Of a stretch of DNA of 64,000 nucleotides, positions 24,414-32,552 are shown piece after piece. The DNA is taken from positions 1 through 64,000 of the forward strand of contig SCMQ01000013.1 in NCBI GenBank assembly GCA_005503335.1. The letters are read 5' to 3'. The notes beneath the pieces are model-generated. The model did not search any database. It saw only the letters and a list, made by a program, of their open reading frames with translations, and was not told the DNA's origin. The position numbers and the translations under genes were made by a program. Source of the stretch: Comamonadaceae bacterium 2FH. Its GTDB lineage: Bacteria > Pseudomonadota > Gammaproteobacteria > Burkholderiales > Burkholderiaceae_C. How positions within the stretch are numbered: the first letter of the stretch is position 1; each line of letters begins with the position of its first letter.

Positions 24414-24791
24414 TCAGGGCCGCGCCAGGCGCCAGAGGTTGCTGAAGCCGTCGCCGGTACGGTCGCCGGGCTTGGCGTCCTTGCTCCAGTAGTACAGGGG
24501 CTTGCCCTTGGCAGCCCATTGCTTCTTGCCGTCGTCGCGCGTGACCACGCTGTAGTCGCCCATGGGCTTGGCGTCCTCGGCCGCCATCAGCGGCGGCCAG
24601 TTGGTGGCGCAGGGGCCGTTGCAGGCGGACTTGCCGCTGCCCTGGGCGTCGCGGTCGAAGGTGTAGAGCGTCATGCCGTTGGGGCCGACCAGCACGCCGT
24701 CGGCGAGCTTGGCGGGGGCTGGCGTGGACATGGAGGCGCAGGCGCCCAGCAGGAGGGCGGTGCTCAGGACGGCGATGGCGGCGAGTTTCAT
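24414..24791 (-). CDS. Lipoprotein with the 'secreted repeat' domain (COG4315-like)
   Basis: 125 residues. The signal peptide ends in a lipobox (LLGAC, lipidated Cys near residue 18), so the protein is membrane-anchored outside the cytoplasm. The rest resembles the short secreted-repeat family: DGVLVGPNGMTLYTFDRD, then CNGPCATNWPP with two Cys, and GKPLYYWSKDAKPGDRTGDG. Function of that family is unknown. The ATG at 24791 follows GGAG. Placement just upstream of the ECF sigma gene suggests an envelope-related role in that system. Confidence 0.85.
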   Translation of the reverse strand: MKLAAIAVLSTALLLGACASMSTPAPAKLADGVLVGPNGMTLYTFDRDAQGSGKSACNGPCATNWPPLMAAEDAKPMGDYSVVTRDDGKKQWAAKGKPLYYWSKDAKPGDRTGDGFSNLWRLARP

Positions 24792-24886
24792 GGAGGTCTC
24801 CGGACGGTGGGTGGATGGAACGCAGAGCCTGTCTGCAACCCCATGAACGCCACCCGCCGCGACTTTATTCCATGCCCGCAGAGAAA

Positions 24887-25369
24887 TCAGCGCTGGCGCG
24901 ACTTCATGGCGCGCTCGACCTCGCGCTTGCCCTCGCGGTCCTTGATGGTGTCGCGCTTGTCGTGCTCGGCCTTGCCCTTGGCCAGGGCGATCTCGCATTT
25001 GACGCGGCCGTTCTTCCAGTGCAGGTTGATCGGCACCAGGGTGTAGCCCTTTTGCTCGACCTTGCCGACCAGGCGCCGGATATCGTCCTTCTTCAGCAGC
25101 AGCTTGCGCGTGCGCGCCGCCTCCGGGTTGACATGGGTCGAGGCGGTCCTGAGCGGGTTGATCAGGCAGCCGATCACGAACAGCTCGCCTTCGCGTATCA
25201 CCACGTAGCCGTCGGTCAGCTGCACCTTGCCCTCGCGCAGGGCCTTGACCTCCCAGCCCTGCAGCACCATGCCGGCCTCGTGCCGCTCCTCGAAGAAATA
25301 ATTGAAGGCGGCCTTCTTGTTCTCGGCGATGACGGGGTTCTTGACGGAGGAGGCTGGTTTTTTGGCCAT
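24887..25369 (-). CDS. smpB: SsrA-binding protein SmpB
   Basis: 160 residues, normal. It binds tmRNA and brings it to stalled ribosomes for trans-translation. The family signatures [44 protein letters not shown] and the basic C-terminal tail ([20 protein letters not shown]) are complete. It is divergent from ratA with 71 bp between them. No tmRNA gene is visible in this window. Confidence 0.97.
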   Translation of the reverse strand: MAKKPASSVKNPVIAENKKAAFNYFFEERHEAGMVLQGWEVKALREGKVQLTDGYVVIREGELFVIGCLINPLRTASTHVNPEAARTRKLLLKKDDIRRLVGKVEQKGYTLVPINLHWKNGRVKCEIALAKGKAEHDKRDTIKDREGKREVERAMKSRQR

Positions 25370-25440
25370 GAAAGGGTTTGGGCGACGGCGGCGGTCGAAG
25401 AGGAGGACAAACTTACAATCCGCGTCGAACCTGCCATTCT

Positions 25441-25881
25441 ATGAAAAACGTCCTCAAGTCCGTCCTGATCTGGTACAGCCCCGAAGAAATGTTTGCCCTG
25501 GTGACCGATGTGGCGCGTTACCCCGAGTTCCTGCCCTGGTGCGACCATGGCCTGGTGCTGGAGCAGGACGAGGGTGGCATGGTGGCCGAGGTCGGCATCA
25601 GCTTCAGCGGCATCCGCCAGGTCTTCACCACGCGCAACGACCATGTGGCTGGCCGGCAGGTGCGCATGAGGCTGGTCAGGGGGCCGTTCTCCCGGCTGGA
25701 GGGCGGCTGGAGCTTCTCGCCGCTGGGCGACGAGGGGCAGCGCGCCTGTCGGGTCGAGTTGCGCCTGGACTACGGCTTCACCAACAAGGCGTTGGGCACG
25801 GTGGTCGGGCCGGTGTTCGACAAGATCGCGGCCAACCTGGTGGACGCCTTCGTCAAGCGCGCCGAGCAGGTCTACGGCTGA
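25441..25881 (+). CDS. ratA: RatA/Coq10-like START-domain protein
   Basis: 146 residues, one polyketide-cyclase/START-type domain. The N-terminal KSVLIWYSPEEMFALVTDVARYPEFLPWC is characteristic of the family that includes E. coli RatA (PasT) and yeast Coq10. Roles reported for the family are ubiquinone function and, for RatA, effects on 70S association; which applies here is not clear from sequence. It is divergent from smpB and overlaps rnfH by one base (TGATG), the arrangement common in proteobacteria. Confidence 0.88.
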   Translation: MKNVLKSVLIWYSPEEMFALVTDVARYPEFLPWCDHGLVLEQDEGGMVAEVGISFSGIRQVFTTRNDHVAGRQVRMRLVRGPFSRLEGGWSFSPLGDEGQRACRVELRLDYGFTNKALGTVVGPVFDKIAANLVDAFVKRAEQVYG

Positions 25882-26216
25882 TGCGTATCTGCGTCACGGT
25901 CGCATACTCGCCCGGGCCGCGCGAGGTCTGCGAGCTGGCCCTGGACCTGCCCGAGGGCAGCACGGTGGAACAGGCGCTGCAGGCCAGCGGGCTGCTGCAG
26001 CGCTTTCCCGAACTCGATCCGGCGCAGCAGGGTGTGGGCGTGTGGGGGCGCAAGGCGGGCCTGGGGCAGGTACTGCGCGACCAGGACCGCGTGGAAATCT
26101 ATCGCCTGCTCAAGGTCGATCCCAAGCTGGCCAGGCGCGAGCGCTTCCAGAAACAGGGCGCCCGCGCCACGGGCCTGTTTGCCAAGCGCCGCCCCGGCGC
26201 CAAGCCAGGCTATTGA
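25881..26216 (+). CDS. rnfH: RnfH-family ubiquitin-like-fold protein
   Basis: 111 residues. The N-terminal ~85 match the RnfH/UPF0125 fold: RICVTVAYSPGPREVCELALDLPEG, then GVWGRKAGLGQVLRDQDRVEIYRLLKVDPK. A basic C-terminal tail (RRERFQKQGARATGLFAKRRPG) follows. Biochemical function is not established. It is coupled to ratA. Its last seven bases overlap the end of the convergent racemase-family gene. Confidence 0.88.
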   Translation: MRICVTVAYSPGPREVCELALDLPEGSTVEQALQASGLLQRFPELDPAQQGVGVWGRKAGLGQVLRDQDRVEIYRLLKVDPKLARRERFQKQGARATGLFAKRRPGAKPGY

Positions 26217-26959
26217 GCCGGCGGGGCCTCTGGCGCCATGCCGGCGAGCAAGCCGCCGTAGGCCTTGGGCAGGGGAGGGGCGTAATCGCCGAGCTTGCTC
26301 GTGCCCAGGCCCGCCCGCACCAGGGCCTCGGCCATCGCCGTGGCGGCCGCCACGCCGTCGATGACGGGCACGCCGAGCGCCTGGGTGAGGCGCTGGCACA
26401 GGTCGGCCATGCCGGCGCAGCCCAGCACGATGGCGCCGCAGCGGTCCTCGCGCAGCGCACGCTGGCATTCGTCCAGAATTTTTGTATACGAATCGCTGGC
26501 GGGGTTTTCCAGCTCTAGCACCGGAATCTCGCAGGCGCGCACCTTGCGGCAATGCGACTGCATGCCGTACTTGACGACCAGGTGCTCGGCAATCACCACC
26601 GTGCGTTCCAACGTGGTCACGACCGAGAAGCCGGTGGCGAGGAAGCTGGCGGCGCGCATCGCGGCCTCGGCAATGCCGAGCACGGGCCCGCGCGCGATCT
26701 CCCGGGCCGCGTCGAGGCCGGGGTCGCCGAAACAGGCGATCACGTAGGCGTCCACGCCCTCGCGCTCGCCTTTCCTGATCTCGTCCATCAGACCCATGCA
26801 GGCCATGACCTCGTCGTAATGCCCCTCGATCGAGGCCGGGCCGTGGGCCGGGCTCACAGCCTCGATCTGTACCCCGGGGCCGGCCACGGCCTGCGCCGCC
26901 TGGCCGATGGTGTGGGTCATGCTCCAGGTGGTGTTGGGATTGATGACCTTGATGCGCAT
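26210..26959 (-). CDS. Asp/Glu/hydantoin racemase family protein
   Basis: 249 residues. It belongs to the cofactor-independent two-cysteine racemase superfamily; length and MRIKVINPNTTWSMT at the N-terminus fit hydantoin/allantoin racemases. The two catalytic cysteines appear in VIACFGDPG (~residue 80) and VLGCAGM (~residue 184). The substrate may be a hydantoin, allantoin or a related amide. The ATG at 26959 follows GGAGAACC. It is divergent from the liv-type transporter across a 240-bp AT-rich promoter region, so transported ligand and enzyme substrate may be linked. A palindromic site lies inside the gene at 26481. Confidence 0.88.
   Translation of the reverse strand: MRIKVINPNTTWSMTHTIGQAAQAVAGPGVQIEAVSPAHGPASIEGHYDEVMACMGLMDEIRKGEREGVDAYVIACFGDPGLDAAREIARGPVLGIAEAAMRAASFLATGFSVVTTLERTVVIAEHLVVKYGMQSHCRKVRACEIPVLELENPASDSYTKILDECQRALREDRCGAIVLGCAGMADLCQRLTQALGVPVIDGVAAATAMAEALVRAGLGTSKLGDYAPPLPKAYGGLLAGMAPEAPPAQ
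26481..26493. promoter_or_regulatory. Candidate GntR-type operator inside the racemase-family gene
   Basis: TTTGTATACGAAT is near-palindromic around TTGTATAC and resembles the sites at 27057 and 27127. GntR regulators of the FCD group commonly bind TTGTATACAA-like palindromes. Its position within a coding region may be chance. Confidence 0.35.
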
Positions 26960-27056
26960 GAGAGGTTCTCCGTGAGGCTGAGCAGGTTCACCGGGATGGG
27001 GCGCCGAGCCCCGACATGGGGAAATCCCGCAGGATTGCATGCACTATATTGGTTAT

Positions 27057-27068
27057 ATTGTATTCAAT
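27057..27068. promoter_or_regulatory. Candidate GntR-type operator in the divergent promoter
   Basis: ATTGTATTCAAT is symmetrical at 10 of 12 positions. It lies in an AT-rich stretch (about 27030-27140) between the racemase-family gene and livK that contrasts with the GC-rich surroundings. It matches the consensus WTTGYATWCRAW together with the sites at 26481 and 27127. Confidence 0.45.
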
Positions 27069-27126
27069 CAGCATGATGTTTAGTGTTCCATATGGCAATT
27101 TCTTTGCCGGAACTCCTGGCCTGTTA

Positions 27127-27138
27127 ATTGCATACGAT
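27127..27138. promoter_or_regulatory. Second candidate operator upstream of livK
   Basis: ATTGCATACGAT, 62 bp before the livK start and 70 bp from the site at 27057, matches the same degenerate palindrome. Two sites in one divergent promoter fit control of both transcripts by the GntR protein encoded at the end of the operon. Confidence 0.45.
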
Positions 27139-27199
27139 TTTTGCTCACCCTTCAACCCGGGCTGCCATGCCCTCTGTTCCAACCGAGAAAGGACAAGCG

Positions 27200-28393
27200 A
27201 TGAACAAGCGACTCTCCCTGCGCCTCGGCCTGCTGGCCGCGGCGGCGCCCCTGGCGCTGGCCCTGCTTCCTGCGCATGCGCAGGAGGTGCTGAAGATAGG
27301 CGTCAACGGCGTGATGTCGGGCGAGGCGGCATCCTGGGGCCTGGTCAACAAGTACTGCGCCGAGACCACGGCCGACATGTACAACGCCAAGGGCGGGGTC
27401 GAGATCGGCGGCAAGAAGTACAAGCTCCAGATCGTCGCGCTGGACGACAAGAACGACCCCAAGATCTCGGTCACCAACGCCGAGAAGCTGACCAGCGAAG
27501 GCATCAAGTACATCATCGGCCCCAACATCGACACCACGGCCCTGGCGGTCAAGCCGGTGATGGAGCGCGCCAAGGCCATGAACTTCCCCTACGCCTTTGC
27601 CAAGGAGCTGTACAAGGCGCCGGCCAGCGCCTCGGTGCTGGGCATGGTGGCGAGCTACCAGGTCGGCCCCATCATGTACGACTACCTCAAGACCAAGAAG
27701 GGGGTCAAGTCCGTCGCCTTCCTGGCGCGCAACGAGTCCGACGCCAAGAACCAGCAGAGCGAGGGCGTGGAAGCCGCCAAGAAGCTGGGGCTGAACGTGG
27801 TCGCGGCCAGCGAGAGCTATGAGCCCGGCACCAAGGACTTCATGCCGGTGATGACCAAGATCATCAAGACCAAGCCCGACGCGATCGTGCTGTCAGGGGT
27901 CGCGCCTGCCGACGCGCCGCTGCTCAACAAGGCGGCGCGCGACCTCGGCTTCAAGGGCTCGATCTCCACCGAGACCGCGCAGGACTCGAAGATCCTGGCC
28001 CAGGTCGCAGGCCCCAAGGCCAACGGCTTCATGAGCGTGGGCGGGGCCTCGACGCCCGAGATCCAGTCCGACTACATGAAGGCCTTCGTCGAGGCCTACA
28101 AGAAGCGCGTGGGCGAGTGGAACGACGAGGCCGGCACCAAGGTCTACGCGCTCGAGCTGATCCTGGCCGTGCTCAAGAAGAACCCCAAGGCCCTGGGCGA
28201 CGTCGAGGTCTTCAAGAAGGAGATGGCCAGCTTCTCCATGACCAACCCCTTCGTCAAAGACGGAAAGACCAAGCTCGAGTTCACCGGCAACGCCGACTTC
28301 GGCCGCCGCAGCCAGGTCGGCGTGCCGCTGGTGGTCAACGAGTTCCAGGACAAGGACTTCAAGACCCTGTTCGTCGGCACGATCAAGAACTGA
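27200..28393 (+). CDS. Branched-chain amino acid/amide ABC transporter substrate-binding protein (LivK-like)
   Basis: 397 residues. Signal peptide through residue ~28 (ALLPAHAQ), then a periplasmic-binding type I fold of the Peripla_BP_6 family: EVLKIGVNGVMSGEAASWG, YNAKGGVEIGGKKYKLQIVALDDKNDP, and SFSMTNPFVKDGKTKLEFTGNADFGR. The GEAASWG segment replaces the usual SG..A binding loop found in leucine-binding proteins. The ligand cannot be assigned; amides, urea-like compounds and aromatic acids are also carried by this family. GAGAAAGGA lies ahead of the ATG. First gene of the transporter operon. Confidence 0.9.
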   Translation: MNKRLSLRLGLLAAAAPLALALLPAHAQEVLKIGVNGVMSGEAASWGLVNKYCAETTADMYNAKGGVEIGGKKYKLQIVALDDKNDPKISVTNAEKLTSEGIKYIIGPNIDTTALAVKPVMERAKAMNFPYAFAKELYKAPASASVLGMVASYQVGPIMYDYLKTKKGVKSVAFLARNESDAKNQQSEGVEAAKKLGLNVVAASESYEPGTKDFMPVMTKIIKTKPDAIVLSGVAPADAPLLNKAARDLGFKGSISTETAQDSKILAQVAGPKANGFMSVGGASTPEIQSDYMKAFVEAYKKRVGEWNDEAGTKVYALELILAVLKKNPKALGDVEVFKKEMASFSMTNPFVKDGKTKLEFTGNADFGRRSQVGVPLVVNEFQDKDFKTLFVGTIKN

Positions 28394-28454
28394 GGGCGGG
28401 CCGGGGCCAGCGCGTGCTGATCCCGGCCAGGCCTCGCCTTGCCAAGGAGTTTCC

Positions 28455-29330
28455 ATGCTGCAGGTGCTGATCAACGGTGCCGTCCTGGGCGCCGTCTACG
28501 CCCTCATCGCCCTGGGTCTGACCATGGTGTTCAGCATCATGCGCGTGGTCAACTTCGCCCACGGCCAGATGTACATGCTGGGCGGCTTCGTCGTCTACTA
28601 CCTCTATGGCCAGTACGAATGGCCGTTCTACCTGGCGCTGCCCGCGGCCGCCCTGGTGCTGGCCGCCATCGGCGTGGCCTTCAACCGCTTTTTCTTCCAG
28701 CCCGTTCTGGCCAGCGCGACGCGCGAGGAGAACTCCATGCTGATGGCGGTGGGCACGGCGCTGCTGCTCGAGAACCTCGCGCTCACACTGTTCGGCGAGA
28801 AGCAGCGCGGCGTGCCCTCGGTGGTCGACGGCGCCTTCATCTTCGGCGAGGTGGCCGAGGGCGGTGCCATCCTCACCCATCCCAACGCCTTTGTCGCGCT
28901 GCTGTCGGCCGTGGCCATCTGCGGCCTGCTGGCCTTCGTGCAGTACACCCGGCCCGGCCGGGCCCTGCGCGCGGTGGCGCAGGACCGCGAGGCCGCGCGC
29001 CTGCAGGGCGTGAACGTCAAGGCCACGACCACCCTGGGCTTTGCGATCGGCGCCGGCCTGGCCGGCCTGGCCGGCGGCCTGCTTGTCACGATCTACGGCG
29101 TCAACGCCGGGGTCGGCACCAACATCTCGACCAAGGCCTTCATCATGATCATGGTCGGCGGCGCGGGTGTGACCAAGGGCGCCATCGTCGGCGGCCTGAT
29201 GCTGGGCTTCGCCGAGGCCATCGGCTACGACCTGCTGCCCGGCAGCGTGACCTACCTGATGATCTTCGTCGCGATGATCGTCTTCCTGATCTTCAAGCCG
29301 AACGGCCTGTTCGGCAAGCCCTGGGGCTGA
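28455..29330 (+). CDS. livH: LivH-type ABC transporter permease
   Basis: 291 residues with about eight membrane helices. The N-terminus LQVLINGAVLGAVYALIALGLTMVF and NFAHGQMYMLGGF are hallmarks of LivH permeases; GVNVKATTTLGFAIGAGLAGLAGGL is the cytoplasmic coupling region. It forms the inner-membrane channel with LivM. AAGGAGTTTCC precedes the ATG, and livM starts four bases after its stop. The symbol reflects family, not a proven leucine substrate. Confidence 0.92.
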   Translation: MLQVLINGAVLGAVYALIALGLTMVFSIMRVVNFAHGQMYMLGGFVVYYLYGQYEWPFYLALPAAALVLAAIGVAFNRFFFQPVLASATREENSMLMAVGTALLLENLALTLFGEKQRGVPSVVDGAFIFGEVAEGGAILTHPNAFVALLSAVAICGLLAFVQYTRPGRALRAVAQDREAARLQGVNVKATTTLGFAIGAGLAGLAGGLLVTIYGVNAGVGTNISTKAFIMIMVGGAGVTKGAIVGGLMLGFAEAIGYDLLPGSVTYLMIFVAMIVFLIFKPNGLFGKPWG

Positions 29331-29333
29331 GCC

Positions 29334-30323
29334 ATGAACCCGCTGATGAAAAGAGACCTGTACGTGGCCGCCGCGCTGCTGGCCGTCATGCTGGTGCTGC
29401 CGATCTTCATCGGGCACTCGCGCTACATGCTGTCGGTGCTGATGAACTGCGCCGGGCTGTCGCTGGTGGCCTTCGGCGTCTGGCTGACCTTTACCATCGG
29501 CCGCATCAACATCTGCCAGGCCGGCTTCGCGCTGATCGGCGGCTACACCACGGCCATCCTGCTGTCGCGCTACGGCTTCAGCTTCTGGGTCGCGCTGCCG
29601 CTGTCGGCTCTGGTGTCGGCGGTCGTGGGGGCGCTGATCGGCAGCTTCATCCTCAAGCTGCGCGGCATCTATTTCTCTATGCTGACGATCTCGCTGACCG
29701 AGGCGATCCGCCTGGCCTTCCTCAACGGCGGCGACTTCACCCAGGGCTCGCGCGGTATCACGGGCCTGCCCCAGCCGTTTGCCGGCGATTCGCCGCTGCC
29801 CATGTACTACCTGGCGCTCGCGCTGCTGGCCCTGGGCCTGCTGGTGACCTGGCGCGTGCACTACTCGCGCCTGGGCCGCATCTTCCGCGCCATGCGCCTG
29901 AACGAGGACCTGGCCGAGAGCTTCGGCACCAACGTCTGGCGCTACCGCGTGGTGGCCTTCGCGATCGCCTGCGCCCTGGGCGGGCTGGGCGGCAGCTATT
30001 TCGTGGTGTTCACGCAAAGCATCTACCCGCAGAGCTTCACCGTGGAGCACAGCATCTACTACATGCTTTACTGCTTCCTGGGCGGGCTGGAGTTCGTCAG
30101 CGGGGCCATGGTCGGCGCCTTCGTGCTGACCATCTTGTTCGAGTTGCTGAGCCAGTTCCAGCAGTACCAGACCCTGGTCTACGGCGTGCTCATGATCAGC
30201 GTGATCCTGCTGCTGCCCAATGGCCTGATGGCCCTGCGCGCCGGCCGCGAGGGCGGCGCCACGCCGCGGCGCCCGGGTGGGGCCGTCCCGTCCACCGCCG
30301 CATCCACAGGGAGTTCGTCGTGA
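29334..30323 (+). CDS. livM: LivM-type ABC transporter permease
   Basis: 329 residues, about nine membrane helices. GVWLTFTIGRINICQAGFALIGGYTTAIL and KLRGIYFSMLTISLTEAIR are typical LivM segments; MRLNEDLAESFGTNVWRYRVVAFAIACALGGLGGSY contains the coupling region. The last ~30 residues (Gly, Pro, Ser/Thr-rich) are a poorly conserved tail. The stop overlaps the livG GTG start (GTGA), so translation is coupled. Confidence 0.92.
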   Translation: MNPLMKRDLYVAAALLAVMLVLPIFIGHSRYMLSVLMNCAGLSLVAFGVWLTFTIGRINICQAGFALIGGYTTAILLSRYGFSFWVALPLSALVSAVVGALIGSFILKLRGIYFSMLTISLTEAIRLAFLNGGDFTQGSRGITGLPQPFAGDSPLPMYYLALALLALGLLVTWRVHYSRLGRIFRAMRLNEDLAESFGTNVWRYRVVAFAIACALGGLGGSYFVVFTQSIYPQSFTVEHSIYYMLYCFLGGLEFVSGAMVGAFVLTILFELLSQFQQYQTLVYGVLMISVILLLPNGLMALRAGREGGATPRRPGGAVPSTAASTGSSS

Positions 30324-31108
30324 GCAGCGCCATCCTGGAAGCACGCCAGATCAGCAAGCGCTTCGGCGGCCTGGTCGCCAACGAGGACGTGAGCCTGGTT
30401 CTGGCCGGCGAGCCGGGCCAGGTGGTCTCGGTGATCGGGCCTAACGGCGCCGGCAAGAGCACCTTCTTCAAGATGCTGTCGGGTTTCCTGCGCCCCAGCA
30501 GCGGCCAGGTCCTGCTGCACGGCCAGGACATCACGGGCATGCCGCCGCACCGCATCGCGCGGCTGGGCCTGGTGCGCACCTTCCAGGAGACGACCATCTT
30601 TCCGGACCTTACGGCCATGGAGCATGTCTCCCTGGCGCACCAGCTGCACCGCGAGGCCGGCGACCTAGCGGTGGTGCTGGGCCTGCCGCGGGCGCGCGAG
30701 GACGAAGCTCGCCTGGCCACCAGCGCGGCCGACATCCTCGAGCTCATGGAGCTGTCGGCCGTGGCCGACGTGGCGGCGCGCCACCTGCCCCAGGGGCTGC
30801 TGCGCCTGCTGGGCATCGCCATGGGGCTGGCGGCGCGGCCCCAGGTGCTGCTGCTCGACGAGCCCTACGCGGGCCTCAACCCGGAGGAGACCAACCGGGC
30901 CGTCGCGATCACGCGCAAGATCGCGGCCTCGGGTGTGTCCATCCTGCTGGTCGAGCATGACATGAAGGCGGTGATGGCGATCTCCGACCGCATCCATGTC
31001 CTCTACTTCGGCAAGAAGATTGCCGAGGGCACGCCCGAGGAGATCCGCAACAACCCCCAAGTCATCGAAGCCTATCTGGGCCAGGAAGACAAGGAGCTCG
31101 GACTGTGA
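30320..31108 (+). CDS. livG: LivG-type ABC transporter ATPase
   Basis: 262 residues, one ABC domain. Walker A GPNGAGKST near residue 40, Q-loop in LVRTFQETTIF, a PQGLLRLLGIAMGLA signature (LPQGLLR in place of the usual LSYGQQR), Walker B VLLLDEPYAGLNPEE and H-loop VEHDMKAVM. The C-terminal BCA_ABC_TP tail includes LYFGKKIAEGTPEEIRNNPQVIEAYLG. The divergent signature motif is worth noting but the other ATPase motifs are intact. GTG start overlapping livM; its stop overlaps the livF start. Confidence 0.92.
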   Translation: MSSAILEARQISKRFGGLVANEDVSLVLAGEPGQVVSVIGPNGAGKSTFFKMLSGFLRPSSGQVLLHGQDITGMPPHRIARLGLVRTFQETTIFPDLTAMEHVSLAHQLHREAGDLAVVLGLPRAREDEARLATSAADILELMELSAVADVAARHLPQGLLRLLGIAMGLAARPQVLLLDEPYAGLNPEETNRAVAITRKIAASGVSILLVEHDMKAVMAISDRIHVLYFGKKIAEGTPEEIRNNPQVIEAYLGQEDKELGL

Positions 31109-31839
31109 ACGAGACCCCGCATTTGGAATTGCAGGACGTGTCGCTGCGCTACGGCGAGATCCGCGCGCTCGAGCAGGTGTCGCTGCGCGTGGGCCGGGGC
31201 CAGATCGTGGCCCTGATCGGGGCCAACGGCGCGGGCAAGTCCTCGGCCCTGCGCGCGATCACGGGCCTGCGCCAGGTCGCCGAGGGTGAAGTCCGGCTCG
31301 AGGGCCGGCCCACCAACAGCGCGGAGCGGCTCGAGCCCGCGCACGAGCTGGTCGGGCAGGGCGTGGCCATGGTGCCCGAGGGGCGCCATGTGTTTCCCTA
31401 CATGAGCATCAAGGACAACCTGCTGATGGGGGCCTACACGCGTCGCGACAAGGCGGGCATCGCCGAGGACCTGGAGCGCGTCTGCGAGCGCTTTCCCAGG
31501 CTCAAGGAGCGCTTTCAGCAGCAGGGCTCCAGCCTGTCGGGCGGCGAGCAGCAGATGGTGGCCATCGGCCGCGCGCTGATGGCGCGTCCCAGGCTGCTGC
31601 TGCTCGACGAGCCCTCACTGGGCATCGCGCCCCAGGTGATCCGCCTGATCGGGCGCAGCCTGCTCGAGATCAACCGCAACGACGGCATCACCGTGGTCCT
31701 GGTCGAGCAGAACAGCCGCATGGCCCTGGCCCTGTCGTCCTACGCCTATGTGCTCGAGAACGGCCGCGTCGCGCTGCAGGGGCCGTCGCGCGAGTTGATG
31801 GACAACGAGCATGTCAAGCGGCTCTACCTCGGCGGCTAA
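31105..31839 (+). CDS. livF: LivF-type ABC transporter ATPase
   Basis: 244 residues, one ABC domain. Walker A GANGAGKSS near residue 38, MVPEGRHVFPYMSIKDNLLMGAY (a LivF hallmark), signature LSGGEQQMVAIGRALM, Walker B LLLLDEPSLGIAP and VEQNSRMAL. Pairs with LivG as the cytoplasmic motor. GTG start overlapping the livG stop. Its 3' end overlaps the proposed start of the GntR gene by 29 bp, which ties regulator to transporter expression. Confidence 0.94.
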   Translation: MNETPHLELQDVSLRYGEIRALEQVSLRVGRGQIVALIGANGAGKSSALRAITGLRQVAEGEVRLEGRPTNSAERLEPAHELVGQGVAMVPEGRHVFPYMSIKDNLLMGAYTRRDKAGIAEDLERVCERFPRLKERFQQQGSSLSGGEQQMVAIGRALMARPRLLLLDEPSLGIAPQVIRLIGRSLLEINRNDGITVVLVEQNSRMALALSSYAYVLENGRVALQGPSRELMDNEHVKRLYLGG

Positions 31840-32545
31840 ACTCGGCGCCGTGACGACCCAATATTCCACCCAGGACATCTACCAGCGGGTGTACGCCGCC
31901 ATCAGCGAGCGCAAGCTGCTGCCCGGCACCAAGCTCAGCGAGGAGCGCCTGGCCGCGGCTTTCCACGTCAGCCGTACGCGCATCCGCGAAGTGCTGTTCC
32001 GGCTCAGCCAGGAACTCATCGTCGAGCTGCACCCCAACCGCGGCGCCTTCATCACCAGCCCTACGCGCGAGGACATGCAGCAGGTGTTCCAGGTCCGTCG
32101 AGCCCTGGAGCGCGGCATCGTGACCGACCTGTGCGAGAGTGTCTCGGCCGAGGCCATCCAGGCGCTGCAGCGCCACCTGGAGCTGGAGGCCCAGGCGCGC
32201 GAGCGCGGCGACCGGGCTGCCCTGGCCCAGCTGACCGGCGAGTTTCACCTTCGCCTGGCCGAGGCCACCGGCAACCGCCTGTTCGCCGACAACCTGCGCC
32301 GCCTGGTCGCGCTGACCGGGCTCATCATCACCCAGTACGGGGCCGCCGACAGCTCGGCCTGCGCGGGACACGAGCACACCGGCATCGTACGCGCGATCCA
32401 AGAGGGCAGAGCGGAAGACGCGGCGCAACAGATGCAGGCCCACCTGCGGCATGTGGAGGACAGCATCAAGACGCCGCACGAGCCGGGCGGCGAGATCGAT
32501 TTCGCCCAGATCTTCGGGCTCAAGGGCCCGGCGCCCAGGGGCTGA
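31811..32545 (+). CDS. GntR-family transcriptional regulator with FCD domain
   Basis: 244 residues. N-terminal winged helix-turn-helix (~15-85: GTKLSEERLAAAFHVSRTRIREVLFRLSQELIVE), then an all-helical FCD ligand domain (~90-225) with RRALERGIVTDL, FHLRLAEATGN and HEHTGIVRAI, whose Asp/His positions usually bind metal and carboxylate ligands. The start is uncertain: ATG 31811 overlaps livF, GTG 31850 (VTTQYST) would fit the domain boundary. Last gene of the liv-type operon, so it probably responds to the transported compound and controls the divergent promoter at ~27000-27150. Confidence 0.9.
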   Translation: MSSGSTSAAKLGAVTTQYSTQDIYQRVYAAISERKLLPGTKLSEERLAAAFHVSRTRIREVLFRLSQELIVELHPNRGAFITSPTREDMQQVFQVRRALERGIVTDLCESVSAEAIQALQRHLELEAQARERGDRAALAQLTGEFHLRLAEATGNRLFADNLRRLVALTGLIITQYGAADSSACAGHEHTGIVRAIQEGRAEDAAQQMQAHLRHVEDSIKTPHEPGGEIDFAQIFGLKGPAPRG

Positions 32546-32552
32546 GCCCGTT

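Noticed and set aside
28383-30344. 653-residue open frame on the minus strand opposite livH and livM
   Set aside because: It is His/Asp/Gln-rich with no domain-like content and lies fully antisense to two clear permease genes; long antisense frames are expected in DNA this GC-rich.
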